This document shows positions 16,169-24,195 of a stretch of DNA of 26,493 bases, piece by piece; position 1 is the first letter of the stretch, and each line of letters opens with the position of its first letter. The notes under the pieces are model-generated. The model was not told the origin of the DNA, searched no databases, and saw nothing but the letters and a program-made list of their open reading frames with translations. The DNA comes from an uncultured Clostridia bacterium (GTDB lineage Bacteria > Bacillota > Clostridia > Tissierellales > Peptoniphilaceae). The stretch covers positions 1-26,493 of the forward strand of contig CAMEGD010000006.1 in NCBI GenBank assembly GCA_945916025.1, given 5' to 3'. A program made the translations under genes and the position numbers.

Positions 16169-17183
16169 AAGAAAAAGTGGCTTAATAATACTATCCCTGA
16201 TAAGTATATTGTCTCTTTATTTGGCAATAAGAATAGGTAGTGCAAAAATCTCAGGAGGGCAAGTTTTTAGTATTCTAAAATCTTTTCTCTTCAAGACTCC
16301 TTTAGATGAAGGGATAAAGCCCCTTTATTATGGGATGATTACTGGGATTAGACTACCAAGGGTCCTATCTGCCTTTATAGCAGGTTCGGCCCTAGCTATT
16401 AGTGGAACTATTATGCAATCCGTTTTAAAAAACCCTCTAGCATCTAGCTATGGGTTAGGTGTATCTTCAGGGGCAGGACTAGGAGCTGCCCTTGTAATTA
16501 CATCACAAATATCAATAGGCTTTTTGTCTACCCTACTTTTACCAGTAGTGGGAACAGTCTTTGGACTAGTATCTGTAATAATAGCAATTACAATAGCTCA
16601 GAGACTAGATGGAAGCCTATCTAACAACACAATTATCCTCGCAGGTATGGTCCTGTCTTTATTTCTAAATGCCTTAATGACTACCATAGCTGCAGTAAAT
16701 CCAGACTATACTCACATGCTCCTACTTTGGCAACTTGGAACCTTCTCCTCAATAGAATGGTCCTCAATCTTAATTATGTTTGTAGTCCTAATAGGATCTT
16801 TAATGTTTTTTATGCTTCATACAAGGGAGCTGGATATTATGACCTTTGGGGAAGAAAACAGCCTTAGTGTAGGAATTGATATGAAAAAAGAAAAGTGGAT
16901 CCTAATTACTACATCTTCTTTTTTAACAGCATCAATAGTCTCCTATGTTGGAATTATAGGTTTTGTAGACCTGGTAACTCCCCACATAGTAAGAAAGTTT
17001 TTTGGATCAGCCCACAGGTGGGTTCTACCAATGAGTGCCCTTTTGGGAGGGGCCTTTATGGTAGTTTGTGACCTAATATCAAGGACCTTATTTTCACCTA
17101 GTGAAATCCCAGTAGGGTCCATAACAGCCCTAATTGGAACGCCATTTTTTATATACATTTATCTAATATCAAGGAGGAAGTAA
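16161..17183 (+). CDS. btuC: Cobalamin ABC transporter permease (BtuC/FecCD family)
   Basis: About 340 residues with the ten-helix FecCD pattern. Family signatures are GIRLPRVLSAFIAGSALAIS, GTIMQSVLKNPLASSYGLGV, SSGAGLGAAL and, near the C terminus, IGFVDLVTPHIVRKFFGSAH. The terminal part has PSEIPVGSITALIGTPFFIY, where the EIPVG loop is typical of the cytoplasmic end of the family. The ATG at 16161 overlaps the btuF stop (ATGAGTAA), suggesting coupled translation. The open frame extends 11 codons upstream into btuF, but that start has no ribosome site. Confidence 0.9.
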   Translation: MSKRKSGLIILSLISILSLYLAIRIGSAKISGGQVFSILKSFLFKTPLDEGIKPLYYGMITGIRLPRVLSAFIAGSALAISGTIMQSVLKNPLASSYGLGVSSGAGLGAALVITSQISIGFLSTLLLPVVGTVFGLVSVIIAITIAQRLDGSLSNNTIILAGMVLSLFLNALMTTIAAVNPDYTHMLLLWQLGTFSSIEWSSILIMFVVLIGSLMFFMLHTRELDIMTFGEENSLSVGIDMKKEKWILITTSSFLTASIVSYVGIIGFVDLVTPHIVRKFFGSAHRWVLPMSALLGGAFMVVCDLISRTLFSPSEIPVGSITALIGTPFFIYIYLISRRK

Positions 17184-17184
17184 A

Positions 17185-17997
17185 ATGATAAAAAAGCCCC
17201 TACTACAAATAAAAAATTTATCATGTGGTTATGGGGACAAGACAATCATAGACAACTTGTCCTTTGACCTATACGAAAACGAAAAGCTTTGTATCATTGG
17301 GCCTAATGGTTCAGGAAAAACTACCCTCCTAAGGGCTATTAATCACATCCTTCCCTTTGAAGGAGAAGTAGTTGCATGTGGAAAATCAGTAAAAAAATCA
17401 AAGAGAAAAGAAGTGGCAAAGATTATAGGCCTAATGAGCCAATTTTCTAACGTAACCTTTTCTTATTCAGTATTTGAGACAGTAATGATGGGAAGATACC
17501 CTCACAGGACTAGCCTTTTTGATACAGACCAAAAGAAAGACAAAGAAATAGTAGAAGAAGCCCTAAGAATTACAGGGTCCTATGACCTAAAAGACAGGTC
17601 CATAACAGAACTATCAGGTGGCCAGCTCCAAAGGGTAATGTTAGCTAGGGTATTTGCCCAAGAGCCTAACATAATCCTCCTAGATGAACCTACAAATCAT
17701 CTGGACCTTACCTACCAAATAGAACTTATGGAATATCTAAAAGAATGGGCAAAAAAAGATAACAGAGCCATAATAAGTGTCCTACACGATATTAATATGG
17801 CCCTATCCTTTGCTGATAAGATTCTACTATTAGAAGATGGAAAGTGCCAAAGTTTCACAACAAAAAACGCCTTTCCAATAGAAAAACTAAACAACAGTTT
17901 CAATATGGACGTAGGAAAATTTATGACAGATTCCCTATACCAATGGAAACAAGTAAGTCATATAACTAGAGAAAATAACATTAGAAAGGCAATATAA
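17185..17997 (+). CDS. btuD: Cobalamin ABC transporter ATP-binding protein
   Basis: A 270-residue ABC ATPase. Walker A is GPNGSGKTTLL, the Q-loop is near LMSQFSNVTFSYSVFETVMM with the following GRYPHR typical of the FecE/BtuD group, the signature is ELSGGQLQRV, Walker B is IILLDEPTNHLD, and the H-switch is SVLHDINMALSFAD. It powers import through BtuC. The start lies 1 bp after the btuC stop with AGGAGG inside the end of btuC. Confidence 0.93.
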   Translation: MIKKPLLQIKNLSCGYGDKTIIDNLSFDLYENEKLCIIGPNGSGKTTLLRAINHILPFEGEVVACGKSVKKSKRKEVAKIIGLMSQFSNVTFSYSVFETVMMGRYPHRTSLFDTDQKKDKEIVEEALRITGSYDLKDRSITELSGGQLQRVMLARVFAQEPNIILLDEPTNHLDLTYQIELMEYLKEWAKKDNRAIISVLHDINMALSFADKILLLEDGKCQSFTTKNAFPIEKLNNSFNMDVGKFMTDSLYQWKQVSHITRENNIRKAI

Positions 17998-18007
17998 GGG
18001 TGATATT

Positions 18008-18559
18008 ATGACAGAAAAATACAAGAGCCCCTATGAAGCCTATCCATTCTTAAGGGATGATAGCAGGGACCTTAGGTGCGATTTTGAAATTTTTACAGAC
18101 GAATTGTCAAGTAGAACTGGCCTATTAAGGGCTAACATTTTAAAATCAAACATAAAAGAAGAAGAAAAGCTAGCCTTAGGACAAGACCTAAAAACCATAG
18201 CAGAATTAATCTATCACGCTAACCCGACCCTAAGGACAAAGTTTTTAATAAGTGACGAAGAAATAGAAGACCTAAAAAACAAAATAGATACCTTAGGAGA
18301 AGAAGTTAAGGACTCACTAAAGGGTTTCCTACTTCCAATAGGAGGTCAACTAGGCTGTGAATCCCACCTTCTAAGGGTTAAGGCTAAGGCCTTAGTTAGA
18401 CTAGTATATAGACATATTGAACTATCAGAAAGTGTAGTTCCAAATGGCCTACTAGACTTTTTAAACCTTCTATCAGGTTATTTTTTCTACCTAGCTATAA
18501 AGCTAAACTCCCTAGAGGGAGTAGAAGAAATCCCATTTACAAGTAGGATTTACAATTAA
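18008..18559 (+). CDS. Divergent PduO-like corrinoid adenosyltransferase (probable)
   Basis: A 183-residue helical protein. The second half resembles PduO-type ATP:cob(I)alamin adenosyltransferases: FLLPIGGQLGCESHLLRV corresponds to the family's LPxGG..LHxxR block, and DFLNLLSGYFFYLAIKLN to its LNRLSDYLF block. R123 and R131 match family arginines, while the middle arginine appears as K127, and the RLSD of the family is LLSG here. The canonical glycine/threonine-rich N-terminal ATP loop is absent. It lies 10 bp after btuD in the riboswitch-controlled operon, so a role in making adenosylcobalamin from imported corrinoid is reasonable. The alignment is by eye, and the substitutions leave open altered or lost activity. 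Confidence 0.6.
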   Translation: MTEKYKSPYEAYPFLRDDSRDLRCDFEIFTDELSSRTGLLRANILKSNIKEEEKLALGQDLKTIAELIYHANPTLRTKFLISDEEIEDLKNKIDTLGEEVKDSLKGFLLPIGGQLGCESHLLRVKAKALVRLVYRHIELSESVVPNGLLDFLNLLSGYFFYLAIKLNSLEGVEEIPFTSRIYN

Positions 18560-18584
18560 ATGCTATAACTTTATTGTTATAACT

Positions 18585-18630
18585 AAAAAGATATATGTGT
18601 TAATATAATATTAATATATGTATCTTTTTT
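18585..18630 (+). terminator. Terminator ending the B12 operon
   Basis: AAAGATATATGTGTTAATAT pairs with its inverted copy ending GTATCTTT (three wobble pairs) and is flanked by A5 before and T6+ after. The symmetry means it could act in both directions. Confidence 0.75.
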
Positions 18631-18642
18631 TATAGATGTCTT

Positions 18643-19496
18643 ATGAACAAAAGCTTAAAAACATTAGGGACAGTTGCAATAATCTTGACCCTTTTATCAA
18701 TATTTTCCATCTATCATTATAGGATAGAAGAGCCAATAGCCCTTAAAAATTACATAGAAAAGCCCTTTACTGATGGGCAACTCAATGATTCTGAACATAT
18801 CTATGTGGTTAGAGACTTTAGTTTCAACAAAGTCTTTAATTCTCCATACATTCAAATAGATGGAAAAGACCCAATAGGCCTTTATGAATATTTCCCTAAT
18901 GATTTTTTTATGTCTTTGAAAATACCAACACCAATGACAACCATCCCTTTCAGTTAAATGCATATGAATTCAACCTCCCATTTGACGAAAAGGATAATAA
19001 ACTTATAATACACAAAGTTTTCTATAATGAATATAAGGGTGATTCCAAAAGTATAGATTTAGGAAAAATTGTATATTTTAAAAGCCAAGAAAAATCAGGT
19101 CTTTTAGAATCTCTAAATTCATCCTCAACTAGCTATCAAGGAATAAGTGAAAAAACCGAATCCTTAAAAGCCTTAAAAGACATAGTATTAGAAAAAGTGG
19201 AAAGCGACCTATTGGAAGACATTCCTGGAAACTTTACCCTTACAATAAATGGTAAAGACTATAGAGAAATTCAAGGTATAGAAATAAAAAAGGGCCAAAC
19301 AATCAAACTAGAATCCATAATCGAAATAGATAAGCTGGGAGATGCAATATATCTAAATATTTATCCAAGGTTAGTCTTTAAGGATTTAAAAGGAAATACT
19401 TACGAAGTTTTCTTTAATGCAGCTTATTATAGGAATTTTAGTAACAAGGACCTTATAAAGGCTACTAGAAATGCAATAAATAGGAGGTCAAAATGA
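18643..19496 (+). pseudogene. Exported/membrane-anchored hypothetical protein split by a frameshift
   Basis: The first frame gives 104 residues (18643-18957) with an N-terminal membrane anchor TVAIILTLLSIFSIY and an extracytoplasmic domain. At the T7 run 18903-18909 the frame is lost after YFPNDFF. One added T lets reading continue as YVFENTNTNDNHPFQLNAYE through to AINRRSK at 19496, a continuous protein of about 284 residues. The segment from 19197 that looks like a separate 99-residue gene is just the tail of this frame (its GTG has no ribosome site). Family not recognised. The 5' end has only a weak ribosome site. The next gene overlaps its end, so they form one unit. Confidence 0.65.
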
Positions 19497-19714
19497 ATAA
19501 AGAGCTCAACAAAATATTCTGGGGATTAGTAATAATAAGCCTAGACTTTAATCTAAGATTTGTAAATATCCTTCCAGACTTTCTAGGCTATATAATAATA
19601 TACTCTGGGCTAAGTAACTCATACAAAATAGAGCTGCTTTTTTTTGTGAAAGAAGATATTAACCTAATAATAAAAAGCCAATTAATTAAAAAAAGTAATT
19701 GGCTAAAATTCTAA
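19493..19714 (+). CDS. Small membrane protein, probably truncated
   Basis: 73 residues starting with an ATG preceded by AGGAGG and overlapping the upstream stop (ATGAATAA). The start NKIFWGLVIISLDFNLRFVN followed by ILPDFLGYIIIYSGLS looks like the first two membrane segments of a recurrent Firmicute integral membrane protein that is normally much longer with more helices. After SNSYKIEL the sequence meets a T8 run (19638-19645) and turns into a polar tail that reads through a stem-loop before stopping. I infer a 3' deletion. A one-base change in the T-run does not reopen a long frame, so this is not a simple frameshift. Confidence 0.5.
   Translation: MNKELNKIFWGLVIISLDFNLRFVNILPDFLGYIIIYSGLSNSYKIELLFFVKEDINLIIKSQLIKKSNWLKF
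19676..19704. terminator. Stem-loop AGCCAATTA...TAATTGGCT
   Basis: A perfect 9-bp stem with an 11-base loop at the 3' end of the truncated membrane protein gene. On the plus strand it is followed by AAAATT, not a T-run; on the minus strand it is followed by TTTTTAT. It could be a weak terminator or mRNA 3' end. Confidence 0.4.
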
Positions 19715-19748
19715 TGACTCTAAAATAATGTGAATTACTAAAAAAATA

Positions 19749-19757
19749 TGGTATAAT
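19749..19757 (+). promoter_or_regulatory. Extended -10 promoter of degV
   Basis: TGGTATAAT (TG-extended, perfect -10) lies 60 bp before the degV ATG. No good -35 is seen. It follows the stem-loop that ends the previous unit. Confidence 0.6.
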
Positions 19758-19816
19758 TTTATTAACTATAAGTAGTAACAATTACTACCTATATATGTAA
19801 ATTCATAGGAGTGAAC

Positions 19817-20668
19817 ATGAAAAAATATATTCTAGTAACCGAAAGCGGATCAGACCTTCCAAAGGAATATGTAGAAAAATACAACATACACGTTGTACCA
19901 ATGCATGTAACCTTAGACGGAAAAACCTATGATGACGGAGAAATATCCCCAAAAGAATTATTTAGTCATTATGGCAAGACAGGACAACTTCCAAAGACTT
20001 CAGGCTCAAACCCCGAAGACTTTATAACGATGTTTGATAAAATAAACCAAGAATATCCAGGCTGTGAAATTATTTATATTGCCTACTCATCGGTTACAAC
20101 AGTATCATATAACTCTGCGAAAATTGCAGCAGAAAATTATGATAACATCCACATGGTAGATAGCAAAAACGTATCGGTAGGCCTAGGCCTGATAGTAGTA
20201 GAAACAGCAAAATTTGTAGAAAACAACCCTGACAAGACACCAGAAGAAATAGTAGCATTTGTGGAAGACTTAAGAGAAAGGGTAAGGTTTGTATTCCTAC
20301 CACAGACCCTAGTCTACCTAAAAGAAGGAGGAAGGATCTCAAATGCCTCCTATATTGGAGCAAGACTTCTAAAAATCTATCCAACAATAGATCTACAAGA
20401 CGGATATTTAGTAGCTGGTAAAAAATACAGAGGCTCTTTTAAGATAGCCTACAGAAGACTAGTAAAAGACTATTTTGATAGATTTAATATTGATTTAGAT
20501 ACAGTAAAATTTATCCAAGTAGAAGGATTATCAGAAGAACATAAAGAAGAGATCTCACATATTGTAAGAGATTTTGGAGTAAAGACCCTTGAGTGGCAAA
20601 GCTCTGGTGCAGTAATCTCAACCCATGGTGGAGAAGGAGCCTTTGGAATAGTAGGAATCGAAAAGTAG
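19817..20668 (+). CDS. degV: DegV family fatty-acid-binding protein
   Basis: A soluble protein of about 283 residues. Family landmarks: N-terminal ILVTESGSDLPKEYVEKYNI, HVVPMHVTLDGKTYDDGE, then LPKTSGSNPEDF with the serine region that contacts the lipid carboxylate, and VDSKNVSVGLGLIV. The C-terminal part has YLKEGGRISNASYIGARLL and ends VISTHGGEGAFGIVG. DegV/FakB-type proteins hold a fatty acid for phosphorylation by FakA in exogenous fatty acid use. No fakA is in the window. The ATG at 19817 has AGGAG 5 bp upstream; a GTG two codons earlier abuts that site and is less likely. Confidence 0.93.
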   Translation: MKKYILVTESGSDLPKEYVEKYNIHVVPMHVTLDGKTYDDGEISPKELFSHYGKTGQLPKTSGSNPEDFITMFDKINQEYPGCEIIYIAYSSVTTVSYNSAKIAAENYDNIHMVDSKNVSVGLGLIVVETAKFVENNPDKTPEEIVAFVEDLRERVRFVFLPQTLVYLKEGGRISNASYIGARLLKIYPTIDLQDGYLVAGKKYRGSFKIAYRRLVKDYFDRFNIDLDTVKFIQVEGLSEEHKEEISHIVRDFGVKTLEWQSSGAVISTHGGEGAFGIVGIEK

Positions 20669-20677
20669 GAGGACAAA

Positions 20678-21019
20678 ATGACCCATAAAGTATTGTTCCA
20701 TTTAGACGAACTTAAAAGTTGGAATATCCTTTTAGCAAATTTGGAAAACCTTACAAATGCCCTAGATGACCTGGACCTAAAAGTAGTAATAAACGGAGAA
20801 GGAGTAAAATACCTGAGCTCTAAAGAAAGTCTAGACCAAAAGGAAGACAAGTTAAAAGAATTAGCAGAAAAAGGAGCACAATTCTTAGTTTGTAAAAACG
20901 CCCTTAAAACACATAAGGTTGAAGAAGAAGACCTTTATTCTTTTGTAGGGACAGTACCAGCAGGAGTAGTAACAATAATCGAGTTCCAAGAAGAAGGTTA
21001 CTCCTATATAAAACCATAA
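20678..21019 (+). CDS. DsrE family protein
   Basis: 113 residues of alpha/beta sequence: KVLFHLDELKSWNILLANLE, NLTNALDDLDLKVVINGEGV, then LAEKGAQFLVCKNALKTHKV and PAGVVTIIEFQEEGYSYIKP. The layout matches DsrE/DsrF-like proteins, whose conserved cysteine (here in FLVCKNALK) handles sulfur in some members; most Firmicute members are uncharacterised. It starts 9 bp after degV with AGGAGG upstream, so it is cotranscribed, and a terminator follows immediately. No other sulfur genes are seen nearby, so the role is open. Confidence 0.75.
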   Translation: MTHKVLFHLDELKSWNILLANLENLTNALDDLDLKVVINGEGVKYLSSKESLDQKEDKLKELAEKGAQFLVCKNALKTHKVEEEDLYSFVGTVPAGVVTIIEFQEEGYSYIKP

Positions 21020-21028
21020 GATGACAAA

Positions 21029-21058
21029 GGACCTGGAATAAACCAGGTCCAATTTTTT
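21029..21058 (+). terminator. Terminator of degV-dsrE
   Basis: GGACCTGG pairs perfectly with CCAGGTCC across a 6-base loop and is followed by AATTTTTT. It ends inside the stop codon of the convergent GNAT gene, so the two units meet tail to tail. Confidence 0.9.
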
Positions 21059-21875
21059 AGTCTAAAATTTTTTCAGAAACAACAAGGTCATATCTCTTTT
21101 CAAAAACAGAAAAATACTTTCCAAGATTAGCATTGTCCTTAGAAATACCGATAGATAAAGTCTTTCCCTTACTCATGGAAACAGCAGCCTTTACGCACTC
21201 TTCATAGTCTCCGCCCATATATCCAATATAATTTACAGACTTCCTATTGTGTCTAGCACCTAGAATCATCAGAGAATTGTCATTAACATAAACCATGTCC
21301 CGATCAATAAACCACTGAATATTTTCAGGATTAACTTCATAAAAAACATTGTTTATACAAATCATATCTGTCCAAGGATTAGCATTAATAAATTCCATAA
21401 CCTTGTCTAGGTCCTTTTCTAGTACAAAGCCCATGTTGTCTACTTGTCCGTCCTCTACCTTAAGAGAATAGTAGTCGTACTTTTTAATAATGGCATAGCC
21501 CATTTTCTTAGTAAGGCCCATAGACTTTTCATTAAAACCTTCAGTATAAAGTCTAATAGTCTTTACTCCCTTGTCTATTGCAGCCTTAAGGTAATTTTCG
21601 TAGATTCCCTTTCCAATTCCCTTTCTTTGATAATCTGGCCTAACCCTTACAGTCTCAAGCCACATAGTTTTGTCTGGGTGGAAAGAATACCTGCCCATTC
21701 CAACAGGATAATCATCTTCATAGACCATGATTAAATCTCCCTCAATTTCCCCATCATAGATGTCGATATTATTCCTATAATAAGGATCAATAATAGGTAG
21801 TGCTTCCTTTTCAATCTCATCAGTAAAAGCTAAATCATCCCTAGTTGCAATCTTGTAAGTGTACTTATTTTCCAT
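21057..21875 (-). CDS. GNAT family N-acetyltransferase
   Basis: About 272 residues. The N-terminal GNAT domain has LIMVYEDDYPVGMGRYSF, the acetyl-CoA motif A VRVRPDYQRKGIGKGIYENY and ARG-like LYTEGFNEKSMGLTKKMGYA. The C-terminal about 120 residues (from VEDGQVDNMGFVLEKDLDKV) look like a second, degenerate GNAT-type half, giving a two-domain form. It transfers an acetyl group from acetyl-CoA to an unknown acceptor. The ATG at 21875 has AAGGGG upstream; a GTG at 21887 sits on that site and is less likely. It appears monocistronic. Confidence 0.85.
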   Translation of the reverse strand: MENKYTYKIATRDDLAFTDEIEKEALPIIDPYYRNNIDIYDGEIEGDLIMVYEDDYPVGMGRYSFHPDKTMWLETVRVRPDYQRKGIGKGIYENYLKAAIDKGVKTIRLYTEGFNEKSMGLTKKMGYAIIKKYDYYSLKVEDGQVDNMGFVLEKDLDKVMEFINANPWTDMICINNVFYEVNPENIQWFIDRDMVYVNDNSLMILGARHNRKSVNYIGYMGGDYEECVKAAVSMSKGKTLSIGISKDNANLGKYFSVFEKRYDLVVSEKILD

Positions 21876-21937
21876 TTTTTCCGTCACCCCTTTTATATTA
21901 TATTACCACATTTTTTATTATTTAATATTTTTTAAAA

Positions 21938-22603
21938 TTAACCCTCAGAAAAATCCCTATCTTCATTTTCTTCTTCCAAATTTTCAAGCTCACTAATAAT
22001 CCAGTCTGCTAAATTTTTTAATTGTTCATCATCAGGACCAAAGTCAATTAAAACATTTTCTTCATAAGGGTATTAGTGTTCATAATCTAAATAAAAAATC
22101 TCACAAGACCTGTCATCTATAGAAATTTCCTCTAAATTTAAAGCATTTCTTATTTCATTTTCTTTTAATAATTCAGTAAATATTATAGGTTCCATAAACT
22201 CTTGTTGCTCAGGATAATACATAACTCCAAAATCACTATAGATTTCTAATACAATCGACTTGTCTTTATAAGAATATCTACCAATCATAAACATCCTAGT
22301 TCCATCTTCAAGCCTTACCTTTTCATTATATTCGTACTCTTTCTTAGTTACAAAACCATAATCTCCATCTATAAACCTATAAGTCATATCTTCTAAAATA
22401 TCTATAGCAACAATATTGTTTTCAAAATCATTGAATAAAGTTTCCTCTAAAGCAATTTTAGGTAACTTAAAATTAACCCCAGAAGAAAGAAGCAATACAT
22501 TTTCATTGTTCTTTTTTATTTTCTTGTGATTATTAGGTAACGAAAAATCATATTCTCTCTCATCAAATACATAAAAAATACCTACATCTTCTCTATTAGA
22601 CAT
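21938..22603 (-). pseudogene. Acidic hypothetical protein interrupted by an in-frame TAA
   Basis: The first frame gives 176 residues (MSNREDVGIFYVFDEREY...) ending ...FYLDYEH at a TAA (22073-22075). The same frame continues after the stop as YPYEENVLIDFGPDDEQLKN, LADWIISELENLEEENEDRD and FSEG to a TAA at 21938, 45 more codons with the same acidic, amphipathic style. I read this as one gene of about 222 codons with a nonsense change at codon 177. The start has AGGAG 7 bp upstream and a promoter. No membrane segment or known family is recognised. It may still yield a stable 176-residue protein. Confidence 0.6.
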
Positions 22604-22638
22604 GACTATCTCCTAAAATGAATGTGAAATATAAGAAC

Positions 22639-22671
22639 ATACTTAAAGTGAATTTATTATACTTTAAGTAT
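22639..22671. repeat. Perfect 11-bp inverted repeat overlapping a -10 box
   Basis: ATACTTAAAGT (22639-22649) and ACTTTAAGTAT (22661-22671) are perfect inverted copies separated by 11 bp. The TATAAT on the minus strand (22656-22661) lies between and touches one arm. The placement fits a repressor operator for the interrupted gene downstream. No regulator gene is adjacent. Confidence 0.6.
22656..22661 (-). promoter_or_regulatory. -10 box of the interrupted hypothetical gene
   Basis: A perfect TATAAT on the minus strand about 53 bp before the ATG at 22603. The -35 candidate TTATAG at 18 bp is weak. Confidence 0.45.
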
Positions 22672-22697
22672 CTGAAAAACTATAACTATTTGATTAC

Positions 22698-22726
22698 AAA
22701 AATCAGCCCATTCAATGATGGACTGA
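22698..22726 (-). terminator. Terminator downstream of the methyltransferase gene
   Basis: On the minus strand, TCAGTCCAT pairs with ATGGGCTGA (one G-T pair) across CATTGA and is followed by T5. It lies about 70 bp past the methyltransferase stop and ends the restriction-modification unit. Confidence 0.75.
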
Positions 22727-22794
22727 CTTAGGATTCAAGTATACCTTCTACTCAATAATATCTTTTATTGTTGTTGCAATTTTATATTTTATAG

Positions 22795-24165
22795 CTATAA
22801 TTGTTCATCTTCTAAAATTTTACTCAACTCTTTTTCCATAACTTCAATTAAGTTTACAACTAGAGCATTTCCCATCATAAATCTTCTTTTCCTTAATGGC
22901 ATTTCAATTATTTCATCATTTCTCAAGCAATATTTTGTATGATTATCTGGAAATCCTTGTATTCTTTCTGTTTCTATAGCTGTTAATTTCCTAATTCTAC
23001 CTGAAACCTTATCTCTAACTATATGAGTTGACCTACTAAAACCACCTTCTGATGTTAATAAAGTTCTAGCGGGTTTATCGTATTCGTCTACCATTGGAAC
23101 TGGACCTTCTGAAAATACATACTCATGTCCACTCAGAGTTTTTCTAGGAATTTTTTTTGCACCTTTAATATATTGCCAAGTTTGTCTATCTTTATCAGGT
23201 AATTTACCCTCAGTTTCATCACTGTGCTTTATACTCTCGTCAGTATAATATAGTTTTTCTTCTGGAATAAAGTATTCATTGTCAACCTCTTCTGTCTCCA
23301 GAATATCCCCTAAAACTATATTTTTTCCTTCATACTTAGGAAAACTATTAACGGTAAATATCTTCCCTTCACACATAATTCCTGAATTTTCAAAATCGAA
23401 CTTAAAATTATTTGACACATCTCCAATTTTATCTTGAAGTTCAGTTGACTTTATTTTTTCAATAGAAATATCTTTTATTTCAAATGTCTTTGCAAAAAAT
23501 CCTTCTTTTTGGAGGATTTTTTTGATTCCATCTAATTTATTATTAAATATGATTTCTTTAATTTTTTTTTCATAATTAGTTGTATCTTTGTATGCAAAAA
23601 TAAAAACTCTTCTTCGTCTTTGCTGAAAACCATAATCTGCTGCATTTATTACTCGCCATTCAACAATATATCCCTCTTCTTGAAAACAAGAAAGAATTAT
23701 ACCAAAGTCTCTACCTCTTTGTTTTGCAGGAGATTTAATAAGTCTGTCTACATTTTCAAGTAATACAAACGGAGGTTTCTTTGCTTCCAAAACTTCCCTT
23801 ATTGACCACCATAAAACCCCTTTTTTACCTTCAATGCCCTTTGATGTTGATAAAGTTGAAGCTACCGAATAGTCTTGACAAGGGAATCCTCCAACTAGAA
23901 GGTTGTGATTTGGAATATCTTTTTTATCCACTTTTTCAATATCTAAATTGGTTTTATATTCTCCTTTTATATCTTCAATATCTCCAAAATTATAGATATA
24001 ACACTCATGAGCAAATTGAGTAGTCTTTTCAGCTGGCTCCCACTGGTTAAACCATACTGTCTTCCATTTTTCATCTTTCTTTAAATCATCTTTAGTTTTT
24101 ATTTTGTTAAGTCCGCATCTAAATCCGCCAACACCAGCGAATAGTTCGCAAACAGTTTTTTCCAT
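22795..24165 (-). CDS. DNA (cytosine-5-)-methyltransferase of a Sau3AI-like system
   Basis: A 456-residue C5-cytosine methyltransferase. Motif I is ELFAGVGGFRCGLNK, motif IV is GGFPCQDYS with catalytic C96, motif VI is LLENVDRL (E137, N138), motif VIII is QQRRRRVFIF, and motifs IX-X include LTAIETERIQGFPDNH and MMGNALVVNLIEVM. The variable target-recognition region lies between motif VIII and the C-terminal motifs. It is longer than the roughly 410 residues I recall for M.Sau3AI. Its partner is a Sau3AI-like nuclease, so the inferred product is 5-methylcytosine in GATC. The ATG has AGAGG upstream, and a separate promoter sits in the gap after the nuclease gene. Confidence 0.93.
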   Translation of the reverse strand: MEKTVCELFAGVGGFRCGLNKIKTKDDLKKDEKWKTVWFNQWEPAEKTTQFAHECYIYNFGDIEDIKGEYKTNLDIEKVDKKDIPNHNLLVGGFPCQDYSVASTLSTSKGIEGKKGVLWWSIREVLEAKKPPFVLLENVDRLIKSPAKQRGRDFGIILSCFQEEGYIVEWRVINAADYGFQQRRRRVFIFAYKDTTNYEKKIKEIIFNNKLDGIKKILQKEGFFAKTFEIKDISIEKIKSTELQDKIGDVSNNFKFDFENSGIMCEGKIFTVNSFPKYEGKNIVLGDILETEEVDNEYFIPEEKLYYTDESIKHSDETEGKLPDKDRQTWQYIKGAKKIPRKTLSGHEYVFSEGPVPMVDEYDKPARTLLTSEGGFSRSTHIVRDKVSGRIRKLTAIETERIQGFPDNHTKYCLRNDEIIEMPLRKRRFMMGNALVVNLIEVMEKELSKILEDEQL

Positions 24166-24195
24166 TTAATTAAGCCTCTCTAATATATTTGATTT

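Noticed and set aside
19197..19496. Separate 99-residue gene
   Set aside because: GTG start without a ribosome site, and the frame is open far upstream to the T7 run at 18903; it is the tail of the split gene.
21938..22603. UAA reassignment or selenocysteine/pyrrolysine-like recoding
   Set aside because: The codon is TAA, which neither recoding system uses, and TAA ends other genes in the window normally.
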